From Gemmatimonadaceae bacterium (GTDB taxonomy: Bacteria > Gemmatimonadota > Gemmatimonadetes > Gemmatimonadales > Gemmatimonadaceae), in the NCBI GenBank assembly GCA_036003045.1, contig DASYSS010000022.1:124001-188000 (forward strand): a DNA stretch of 64,000 nt, read 5' to 3'. Both the position numbers and the translations under genes were made by a program. The notes under the pieces were generated by a model. That model saw only the letters and a program-made list of their open reading frames with translations. It did not search any database and was not told the DNA's origin. Shown piece by piece: positions 29,045 through 36,139 of this stretch. How positions within the stretch are numbered: the stretch's first letter is position 1; every line of letters begins with the position of its first letter.

Positions 29045-30289
29045 TCAGACGGGAATCTGCGGGACGCGCGCGTCGAGATGATCCGCCCAATCCGTGTTCG
29101 GCACGAGCGGCGCCCAACCGGGTCGCAGCGGATCCTGGTCATACGGATAGCCGCCGAGGCGACAGAACGCTTCGTGATACATCCCGAGCCGGTCGCGGTC
29201 GAGTTTCACGCCGAGTCCCGGCGCCGTCGGCACGGGGATGCTGCCGCGGCAGTACGACACCTTGCCGCCCTGAATGACGTCGTCGACGAGGTGATGGTAG
29301 TGCGCGTCGGCGGCGAACGAGATGTTCGGGATTACCGCGCCCAGGTGAAGCATCGTCGCGAGCTGAATGCCCAACTCGCCCGACGAATGGACCGCGACGC
29401 CGAGCTGGAAGGTGTCGCACACCGCCGCGGCCTTCACGCAGGCGCGAATTCCACCCCAGAAGGTCGTGTCGAGCAGAATGACGTCGACGGCGGTCTGCAG
29501 CACGTTCGCCGCCAACTGCTCGAAGTTCACGACGACCGTGTTCGTGGCGAGCGGCGTGCGCAGCTTCTCGCGCGCGCGCCGCATTCCGTGGAGCCCGAAG
29601 ACCGGGTCCTCGAGATAATCGTTATTCAGATCTTCGATATGCCGGCCGAACCAGATCGCCTGCTCGGTGGACCAGACGCCGTTCGGATCGAATCGGAACC
29701 GGTCGCCGGGCAATTCCTCGGCGAGCGCCCGATAGCACTCGAGCTCGTACTCCGGGCGGAACACGCCGCCCTTGAGTTTGTGCGTCGTGAAGCCGTGTTT
29801 CGCCTTGAGCGCCTTGGCCTCGGCAACGAGCTGCTCGCAGGTGCGAACCTCACCGCTCCCGTCACCGGCGTTGGCGTAACGAAAAAACAAATACGACGCG
29901 AAGGGCACGTGATCGCGTAGACGCCCGCCGAGGATGTCGGAGACCGGAACGCCCCACGCCTGTCCGAGGATGTCGAGGCACGCGAATTCGAGCGCGGCGA
30001 CCATTTGCGTGCGATGGTTGTAGAGCGACGCGGTCGGGTTGGAGACCTTGAAGCGCAGTTCTTCGAGCTTTGCCGGGTCGTGGCCAATGACGTACGGCTT
30101 GAGTGCCGCGAACGCCGCGGCCGCGCTTTCTCCGCCCCCGCCCATTTCACCGAGTCCGATGAGACCGTCGTCGGTCTCAACCTCGACGATCGTGCGCACG
30201 AAGCGACCCCAGTGGCACCCGTTCGCGTGGCGAAGGGGCGCTTCGATGGGGACACTGACAGGGGTGGTCCGGACGTCGATGATCTTCAT
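29045..30289 (-). CDS. Enolase-superfamily sugar-acid dehydratase, glucarate dehydratase-like
   Basis: A 414-residue enolase-superfamily member. Residues match glucarate dehydratase: the K-x-K base in THKLKGGVF, metal ligands in [15 protein letters not shown] and ATNTVVV, the aspartate in LLDTTFWGG and the histidine in [10 protein letters not shown], then [11 protein letters not shown]. It should dehydrate D-glucarate or a related aldarate to the 4-deoxy-5-keto acid. As first gene of the operon with GH67 it probably handles glucuronic acid derived products. The usual HSNN active-site context is replaced by HSSG and no uronate dehydrogenase is in the window, so the exact substrate is uncertain. 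Confidence 0.85.
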   Translation of the reverse strand: MKIIDVRTTPVSVPIEAPLRHANGCHWGRFVRTIVEVETDDGLIGLGEMGGGGESAAAAFAALKPYVIGHDPAKLEELRFKVSNPTASLYNHRTQMVAALEFACLDILGQAWGVPVSDILGGRLRDHVPFASYLFFRYANAGDGSGEVRTCEQLVAEAKALKAKHGFTTHKLKGGVFRPEYELECYRALAEELPGDRFRFDPNGVWSTEQAIWFGRHIEDLNNDYLEDPVFGLHGMRRAREKLRTPLATNTVVVNFEQLAANVLQTAVDVILLDTTFWGGIRACVKAAAVCDTFQLGVAVHSSGELGIQLATMLHLGAVIPNISFAADAHYHHLVDDVIQGGKVSYCRGSIPVPTAPGLGVKLDRDRLGMYHEAFCRLGGYPYDQDPLRPGWAPLVPNTDWADHLDARVPQIPV

Positions 30290-30341
30290 GCGGCCGCTGG
30301 CGAGTGGGCTGGACTCTCTCTCGCCTGAAGGTTGAGCGAAA

Positions 30342-30394
30342 GATCAATTGACCTTATCTCTGCTATGTTGGCCGCAATCGGTGGGTTCTGTCAA
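30342..30394 (-). promoter_or_regulatory. Putative promoter and operator of the dehydratase/GH67/xylAB operon
   Basis: On the minus strand a TTGACA (30394-30389) is followed by a weak -10 region around 30370-30365. Downstream lies the near-perfect palindrome GGTCAATTGATC (30353-30342), about 53 bases before the ATG, a suitable operator position for a repressor. The -35 is clear, the -10 poor. Confidence 0.4.
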
Positions 30395-30497
30395 GCATTC
30401 GCCACGTTCAGGTTCTGCGTTTCGCTCGAATGGCGGCCATCTGACGGCCGGCGTTTGAAGCGAGCAAGTTGAGGCTCCGCATCGATATGAGTGGCGA

Positions 30498-31313
30498 TCA
30501 GACGCCGCTGAACGAGCTGAATCCCCCGTCCACTGGGATCACGACCCCGGTCACGAACGACGCGGCATCGCTGGCCAGCCACTGGGCGGCGCCGACCAAC
30601 TCGTCGGGGCGGCCGAAGCGGCCCATCGGCGTCCGTTGAACGATCGCGCGTGCCCTCGCGGTCGGCTGGCCGGCGTCGTCCACGAGAACCGCCCGGTTTT
30701 GCGCCGACACAAAGAATCCCGGCGCGATCGCGTTTACCCGGATGCCGTCGCCGTGCTTCCGCGCGAGGTCCATCGCCAACCAGCGCGTAAAGGAATCGAT
30801 ACCCGACTTTGCCACCGAATAGCCAAGCGTGCCGCTGATCGCCGATGTCGCCGCCATCGACGAGATGTTGATGATCGACCCGCGGCCATGCCGCGCCATC
30901 GCCTCGCCCACGACGAGCGATGGGACGACCGTTCCGTGAAGATTCAAGCGCATCACTTCGTCGAACGCGTCGAGCGGCACCTCGAAGATGCTGCGATTGT
31001 CGTTGCGCGAGCGCGGGACGTTGCCGCCGGCCGCGTTGACGAGGATGTCGATGCGTCCCCACGCGCGTTGGACCTCGTCGCTGGCCAAACGAACCGCGTC
31101 ACGCTCGAGCACGTCGGCGACGAGGGGAATCGCCTCGCCGCCGGCGTTGCGGATCTCATCGACTTTCGCCGCCGCGAGATCCTGTCGCCGGCCGAGCACG
31201 GCGACGCGCGCGCCGGCCGCGGCGAGACCGATCGCGATCGTACCACCGAGCACGCCATAGCCGCCCGTGACGAGCGCCGCCTTGCCGGTCAGGTCGAACG
31301 GGTTGTTCGTCAC
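30498..31313 (-). CDS. SDR oxidoreductase, D-mannonate oxidoreductase (fructuronate reductase)-like
   Basis: A 271-residue short-chain dehydrogenase. The cofactor loop TGGYGVLGG, NAAGG, catalytic serine in INISSMA and YSVAKSG with the Tyr/Lys pair are visible. The N-terminus NPFDLTGKAALVTGGYG and C-terminus GRFGRPDELVGAAQWLASDAASFVTG ... VDGGFSSFSGV resemble the SDR-type fructuronate reductases that act in hexuronate breakdown. In that role it would convert fructuronate to mannonate after uronate isomerase; neither the isomerase nor mannonate dehydratase is in the window. The start is GTG, eight bases after a TATAGT hexamer, suggesting a leaderless message. It is transcribed apart from, but in the same direction as, the GH67 operon. 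Confidence 0.83.
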   Translation of the reverse strand: MTNNPFDLTGKAALVTGGYGVLGGTIAIGLAAAGARVAVLGRRQDLAAAKVDEIRNAGGEAIPLVADVLERDAVRLASDEVQRAWGRIDILVNAAGGNVPRSRNDNRSIFEVPLDAFDEVMRLNLHGTVVPSLVVGEAMARHGRGSIINISSMAATSAISGTLGYSVAKSGIDSFTRWLAMDLARKHGDGIRVNAIAPGFFVSAQNRAVLVDDAGQPTARARAIVQRTPMGRFGRPDELVGAAQWLASDAASFVTGVVIPVDGGFSSFSGV

Positions 31314-31321
31314 CGGGAGGC

Positions 31322-31350
31322 ACTATAGTTGAACGACAGGCTCATGTCGG
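31322..31350 (-). promoter_or_regulatory. Promoter of the SDR gene
   Basis: On the minus strand CCGACA (31350-31345), a 17-base spacer and TATAGT (31327-31322). The GTG start at 31313 begins eight bases after the -10, about where transcription should begin. Confidence 0.45.
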
Positions 31351-31390
31351 ACGAACACTATGGCGATCCCGACAGAATCGCGAGCATGAA

Positions 31391-31410
31391 CGCGTGACAA
31401 ACGTCACGCG
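31391..31410. promoter_or_regulatory. Perfect palindrome between divergent SDR and receiver genes
   Basis: CGCGTGAC, spacer AAAC, GTCACGCG: an exact 8-base inverted repeat. It lies upstream of both divergent promoters and has the size and symmetry of a dimeric repressor or activator site. Confidence 0.55.
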
Positions 31411-31431
31411 CGTGTTGTGCGTTCGTGCCTC

Positions 31432-31460
31432 TGAACAGTGCGCGCCGCGTTCGGTATATT
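31432..31460 (+). promoter_or_regulatory. Promoter of the receiver/GAF-kinase pair
   Basis: TGAACA (31432-31437), 17 bases, TATATT (31455-31460). The ATG at 31467 is six bases further, so the transcript would be leaderless or nearly so. Confidence 0.45.
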
Positions 31461-31466
31461 CGACGC

Positions 31467-31889
31467 ATGCGCGTGATGTGCGTCGCTCGACACCCGTTTC
31501 TGACCGAGCACTTGTGCCGTTACTTCGACGACCTCGGCGCCGAGACGGTGCCGTGCGTCGGGATGGATCAGGCGATGACGCTCGTTACGACGAGCGATCT
31601 CGACGCGGTGATCTGCGACTACGATCTGCTGGCGGCCACACCTTTGGCGAGTTGGGAGAGTGATCCGTTGCGCTCGGGCATACCGTTGATCGCCGTGAGT
31701 TTGACGCGCCATCCCGGCGACGCGCATTTGCTCGACACGAACGGTGTCGCCGGCTTTCTGTATCTCCCGACGCTCGAGCGTGAGGACGCTCAGCGTCTCC
31801 TGTCCGCCGTGCGGCTACGGCGCGGCCGGGTCAACCAGCAAAACGTGCTACCGTGGCCGGGACCGACCCTCAGCGCTCACCCGCGCTGA
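31467..31889 (+). CDS. Degenerate response-regulator receiver-like protein
   Basis: A 140-residue protein with the alternating beta/alpha pattern of a CheY-like receiver. RVMCVARHPFLTEHLCRYFDDLGAE starts the fold, and AVICDYDLL carries an aspartate where the phosphoacceptor should be. The paired acidic residues normally at the end of strand 1 are absent, as is the usual lysine near GFLYLPT. It may therefore be an unphosphorylated or atypical receiver. No output domain is present. The ATG at 31467 was chosen over an upstream in-frame start because it begins strand 1. It overlaps the following kinase gene by 37 bases, suggesting a coupled pair. Confidence 0.7.
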   Translation: MRVMCVARHPFLTEHLCRYFDDLGAETVPCVGMDQAMTLVTTSDLDAVICDYDLLAATPLASWESDPLRSGIPLIAVSLTRHPGDAHLLDTNGVAGFLYLPTLEREDAQRLLSAVRLRRGRVNQQNVLPWPGPTLSAHPR

Positions 31890-33259
31890 CGGGTAGCCTA
31901 GACGACGCTCCCGCGATCGTCCCGGCCAAGCCACTCATCGATGCGCTGATCGCGACACGAAGCGACGGCGTCACGCGACGCGTCGTCCTCGGCGACCCGC
32001 AGGAACGCGGCATCGAGCTTTCCGTGTGCCGCAACTCCGACGGCGTGGTCATCGAGCTGCCCGACGTCGAGCGCGCGAGCGAGAGTGAAGCGCTGCGACG
32101 GCTCGCGCGGCAAATGGCGGGCGAGAACGACACGACGACGCTGCTTCAAATCCTTTGCGACGCGGGCGCCGAGCAATGCCGAGGGAGCGGCGCCGCCGTG
32201 CTCAAAGCGGTGGCGAACGAAGGAGAGCTCGTCGCCGCCATCGGCTCGCTCGGCATCGCGCGCGGAAGACGCTTCGCGCTTCCTGGTTCATTGGCGCGCG
32301 AGGTGCTGCGCACGCGCGACGTCGTCGCCGTCGAAAACTTCAGCGGATCGGCGCGTCCGCTGCTGCGCGTCGTGCCCGACGTACGCGTGGGGCCGATGCT
32401 CCTCGCGCCGTTGATGGCGCACGAAGTGATCCTCGGCGTCCTCGCCGTCACGCGCGACATGGCCGAGCCGGTGTTCTCCAAACGCGACGCGCACCGGCTC
32501 CGCGTCATCGCCGACTACGCGGCGCTCGCGCTGTGGAACGCCGAGCTGCTCGAGCAGGCGAAGGTCGCCGACCGCGCGAAGAGCCGCTTCCTCGCCACGG
32601 TGTCACACGAGCTGCGGACGCCGCTGACCGCGCTCGCCGGATACGAAGAGCTGCTCGCCGATCAGGTCATCGGGCCGCTGTCGGACAGCCAGCTCGACGT
32701 GCTCGAGCGAATGCGGTCGGTGACGCAGCACCTCGCGGCGGTGATCGAGGAACTGCTCGCGTTCTCGAGTTTGGACGAAGGACGCGAGGTCGTGCGGCCG
32801 ACCGATTTTCTCGCCGCGGATCTCGTGCGCGCGACGGCGGCCGTCATCGAACCGATGGCGCGGCAGAAACATCTCTCCTTCGCCGTCAGCGTGCCGGACG
32901 AGCCCATTCGCATGACGAGCGACGTGGACAAGGTGCGGCAGATCCTGATCAACCTCGCGGGAAACGCGGTCAAGTTCACCGATTTCGGCGAGGTGCGGAT
33001 CGAGCTGGAAAAACGTTCGGGCGCCGTTTGGTTCACCGTTCGCGATACGGGCATCGGCATCGCCAAGCGGGACATCGAGCGACTGTTTCGCCCGTTTGCC
33101 CAGCTCGACGCCGGCCTCACGCGCCGGCACGGCGGCACGGGACTCGGCCTCTACATCTCCCGGGGCCTGGCTGACCTCCTCGGCGGGCGCATCGAGTTCG
33201 AGTCGAATCAGGGCGAGGGGTCGGCGTTCCGCCTCGTCCTTCCCACCGACGACGAATAG
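31853..33259 (+). CDS. GAF-domain sensor histidine kinase
   Basis: A 468-residue soluble kinase; no transmembrane segment is apparent. Residues about 85-225 form a GAF-like sensor (LLQILCDAGAEQCRGSGAAVL ... LLAPLMAHEVILGVLAVTRD). The phosphorylation box is FLATVSHELRTPL with H252. The ATPase domain has the N box QILINLAGNAVKFT, G1 DTGIGIAK, F box LFRPFAQLD and G2 GGTGLGLYISRGLADLLGG. The GTG start lies inside the receiver gene. It probably senses a cytoplasmic ligand and signals to the overlapping receiver or a distant regulator; the target is unknown. Confidence 0.9.
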   Translation: MAGTDPQRSPALTGSLDDAPAIVPAKPLIDALIATRSDGVTRRVVLGDPQERGIELSVCRNSDGVVIELPDVERASESEALRRLARQMAGENDTTTLLQILCDAGAEQCRGSGAAVLKAVANEGELVAAIGSLGIARGRRFALPGSLAREVLRTRDVVAVENFSGSARPLLRVVPDVRVGPMLLAPLMAHEVILGVLAVTRDMAEPVFSKRDAHRLRVIADYAALALWNAELLEQAKVADRAKSRFLATVSHELRTPLTALAGYEELLADQVIGPLSDSQLDVLERMRSVTQHLAAVIEELLAFSSLDEGREVVRPTDFLAADLVRATAAVIEPMARQKHLSFAVSVPDEPIRMTSDVDKVRQILINLAGNAVKFTDFGEVRIELEKRSGAVWFTVRDTGIGIAKRDIERLFRPFAQLDAGLTRRHGGTGLGLYISRGLADLLGGRIEFESNQGEGSAFRLVLPTDDE

Positions 33260-33272
33260 TCGTTGCGCCGCA

Positions 33273-33306
33273 CCCCCCGCACCACGGAGTTCCGGGCCGG
33301 GGGGGG
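33273..33306 (+). terminator. C-rich/G-rich hairpin after the kinase gene
   Basis: A run of six C (33273-33278) pairs with a run of eight G (33299-33306) across a 20-base loop. There is no clear U-run. It may attenuate read-through into sucA. Confidence 0.3.
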
Positions 33307-33329
33307 CAGGGGTCAACTAACTTTCATCT

Positions 33330-36083
33330 ATGTCTGGTCTTCCCACTACGAGTGCATTCAACGACGGCTACATCGCCGAGCTTTATGACGCCTATCGTCG
33401 CGACCCTGTGTCCGTCGACGAATCGTGGCGCCAGTTTTTTCGTTTCGCCGAGAGCCTAGGGCGCGCCGAAGCCGCGCCGGGCTCCGGCACATACGACGCG
33501 AGCATTCTGCGCAAGACGGCCGGCGCCGCCGGCCTCGCCGCCGCGATCGAGAAGTTCGGCCATTTGGCCGTCCCGATCGACCCGCTGGGATCCACGCCGC
33601 CGGGCGCGGCCGAGCTCGCGCCCGAGTTTCACGGGATTTCGGAATCGGATCTCGACGACGTTCCGGCCGCGGTGCTCGGACGATCCGACCGCGGAACCGC
33701 CGCCGATCTCGTTCGACGTCTGCGCGAGCTCTATTGCACGAGCCTCGGCTACGAGTTCGAGCACGTCAGCGACGAGACCGAGCGGCAGTGGCTTCGCGAG
33801 ACGATCGAGTCGGGCGAAGCGTCGGAGCCGCTCACCAGCGACCAAAAGAAAGCGCTGCTCACGAGGCTCACGATCGTGGACGCGCTCGAGCGGTTTCTCG
33901 GCCGCGCGTACGTGAGCGTCAAGCGCTTCTCGATCGAGGGCGTCGACGCGCTCGTGCCGATGCTCGACGAAGCGATCGCTCGCGGCGCCGAAGCCGGAGC
34001 GCGGCAGGTCGTGCTCGGAATGGCGCATCGCGGCCGCTTGAACGTGATGACGCACGTGATGGGCAAGACCTATCGCGCGCTGTTCGAGGAGTTCGAGGGA
34101 TGGCCCGTCGCGATGACGAGCGATTCCGACACGGGTGACGTCAAATACCACATGGGCTTCGCGGCCACGATCGCCGTCGCGAACGGCGGGATGGTGAACG
34201 TCGAGCTCTTGTCGAACCCGAGTCACCTCGAGCTGGTGAATCCCGTGGCGCAGGGCGTGGCGCGTGCGCGGCAACGCATCAGCGGTTCGGCGCCGAACAC
34301 CCGCGACGAGGCGTCGGTGCTGCCGATCGTCGTGCACGGCGACGCGTCGTTCGCCGGCGAAGGCGTTGTCCCCGAAACGCTCAACATGTCGTTGCTCGCC
34401 GGCTACCGTGTCGGCGGCACGATGCACATCATCACGAACAACCAGGTCGGCTTCACGACCGACGCGATCGACGGCCGATCGACCCACTACGCGAGCGACC
34501 TCGCGAAGGGCTTCGAGATCCCGATCGTGCACGTCAACGCCGACGATGCCGAAGGCTGCGTCCAGGCGGTGCGTTTGGCGATCGCCTACCGTCGGCGCTT
34601 CAACAAGGATTTTCTGATCGACCTCGTCGGCTACCGACGGCATGGCCACAACGAGGCCGATCAGCCGGCCTTCACGCAGCCGATGATGTACAAGGTCGTC
34701 GCGGCGCATCCGACGGCGCGCGAGGTCTACGCGGCGCGTCTCGTTCGGGAAACCGTCGTGACGGACGAGGACGTGAAGGCGGCCGACGCTGATATCGGCG
34801 CGCGGCTGCAGAAGATCTATCAGGACATGAAGCACGAGAATCCGCCGACGCTCTCGAAACCGGAAGCGCCGCGCGGAGTCGTTCGCGATTCGGAGACGGC
34901 CGTTCGGTCCGAGCGCTTGGTGGCGCTCAACGAACAGCTGCTGGCGTGGCCGTCGACGTTCAAGCTGCACCCGACGCTCCAGCGGACGGTCCCGCGGCGC
35001 CGCGGCGCGATCAATAGCGGCGGCATCGACTGGGGGCACGCCGAGGCGCTGGCGTTCGCGTCGCTCCTCACGGAAGGCGTGAGCGTGCGCATCACCGGGC
35101 AGGACGCCGAGCGAGGCACGTTCTCACATCGTCAGGCCGTGTTGCACGACGCCGAGACGGGCGAATCGTTCACGCCGCTGGCGCATCTTCCGCAGGCCGG
35201 CGGTGAATTCGAGATCTACAACAGCCCCTTGTCCGAAACGGCGGTGGTCGGATTCGAGTACGGATTCAGCATCGCCACACCGAACGAGCTGGTTTTGTGG
35301 GAAGCGCAGTACGGCGACTTCGCGAACGTGGCGCAGCCCATCTTCGACCAGCTGATCTCGGCGGGCCGGGCGAAGTGGCGCCACGAATCGGGGATCGTGC
35401 TCCTGCTGCCGCACGGCTACGAAGGGCAGGGACCCGAGCACTCGAGCGCCCGGCTCGAGCGTTTTCTGCAGCTCTGCGCCGAGGACAACATGGTCGTCGC
35501 ATATCCGTCGACGCCCGCGCAGTACTTCCACATCTTGCGGCGGCAGGCGCTCCGCCGCCCGCGACGGCCGCTCGTGCTGATGCAGCCGAAGTCGCTGCTG
35601 CGACTCACGGCGGCGCTCTCCAAGCTGGAGGAGCTGGCGGGCGGCTCGTTCCACCGCGTGCTCGATGATCCCGTCGCGTCACGGCAGCGCGATGCGGTGC
35701 AGCGACTCGTCTTCTGCACCGCCAAGCTCTATTACGATCTCACTGCGGCCGGCGAGCATCCGTCGAACGTCGCGTTGATCCGCGTCGAGGAAATCGCGCC
35801 GTGGCCCCGCGAAGTCGGCGATCTGGTGGACCAATACCCGAACGTCGAAGAGGTCGTGTGGGCGCAGGAGGAGCCGAAGAACATGGGCGCGTGGAGCTAC
35901 GTGCAGCCGCGGCTCCGCGCGTCGATCGGCACGGTGACGACGCTGCGGTACATCGGACGTCCGGAGCGGTCGAGCCCGGCCGAGGGACACAAGGCTGTTC
36001 ACGACGAGGAGCAAGCTCGCATCGTGAAGGACGCGCTGACATATTCGCCGGCCGGCCGGAGAAAGACACCGGCGGCTCGATGA
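33330..36083 (+). CDS. sucA: 2-oxoglutarate dehydrogenase E1 component
   Basis: A 917-residue thiamine-diphosphate enzyme decarboxylating 2-oxoglutarate in the TCA cycle. The N-terminal FNDGYIAELYDAYRRDPVSVDESWRQFF peptide that docks to E2 is present. VVLGMAHRGRLNVM, KYHMGFA, HGDASFAGEGVVPETLNMS (cofactor binding) and DLVGYRRHGHNEADQPAFTQP are diagnostic, followed by ITGQDAERGTFSHRQAVLHD in the transketolase-like domain. Its usual partner sucB is not adjacent; a PIG-L deacetylase gene follows, within about 60 bases. There is no evident Shine-Dalgarno; TAACTT lies six bases before the ATG. Confidence 0.97.
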   Translation: MSGLPTTSAFNDGYIAELYDAYRRDPVSVDESWRQFFRFAESLGRAEAAPGSGTYDASILRKTAGAAGLAAAIEKFGHLAVPIDPLGSTPPGAAELAPEFHGISESDLDDVPAAVLGRSDRGTAADLVRRLRELYCTSLGYEFEHVSDETERQWLRETIESGEASEPLTSDQKKALLTRLTIVDALERFLGRAYVSVKRFSIEGVDALVPMLDEAIARGAEAGARQVVLGMAHRGRLNVMTHVMGKTYRALFEEFEGWPVAMTSDSDTGDVKYHMGFAATIAVANGGMVNVELLSNPSHLELVNPVAQGVARARQRISGSAPNTRDEASVLPIVVHGDASFAGEGVVPETLNMSLLAGYRVGGTMHIITNNQVGFTTDAIDGRSTHYASDLAKGFEIPIVHVNADDAEGCVQAVRLAIAYRRRFNKDFLIDLVGYRRHGHNEADQPAFTQPMMYKVVAAHPTAREVYAARLVRETVVTDEDVKAADADIGARLQKIYQDMKHENPPTLSKPEAPRGVVRDSETAVRSERLVALNEQLLAWPSTFKLHPTLQRTVPRRRGAINSGGIDWGHAEALAFASLLTEGVSVRITGQDAERGTFSHRQAVLHDAETGESFTPLAHLPQAGGEFEIYNSPLSETAVVGFEYGFSIATPNELVLWEAQYGDFANVAQPIFDQLISAGRAKWRHESGIVLLLPHGYEGQGPEHSSARLERFLQLCAEDNMVVAYPSTPAQYFHILRRQALRRPRRPLVLMQPKSLLRLTAALSKLEELAGGSFHRVLDDPVASRQRDAVQRLVFCTAKLYYDLTAAGEHPSNVALIRVEEIAPWPREVGDLVDQYPNVEEVVWAQEEPKNMGAWSYVQPRLRASIGTVTTLRYIGRPERSSPAEGHKAVHDEEQARIVKDALTYSPAGRRKTPAAR

Positions 36084-36101
36084 GCTCGACCTCCGGCAGT
36101 T

Positions 36102-36138
36102 CCGGTCCACCGGTCCACCGGTCCACGCGTCCACCCTG
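36102..36138. repeat. Short tandem repeat, GTCCACC units, upstream of the PIG-L gene
   Basis: Four units: CGGTCCAC three times, then GCGTCCAC, ending one base before the ATG at 36140. It has the same orientation to the gene, and a similar distance, as the repeat before xylA. Confidence 0.65.
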
Positions 36139-36139
36139 G

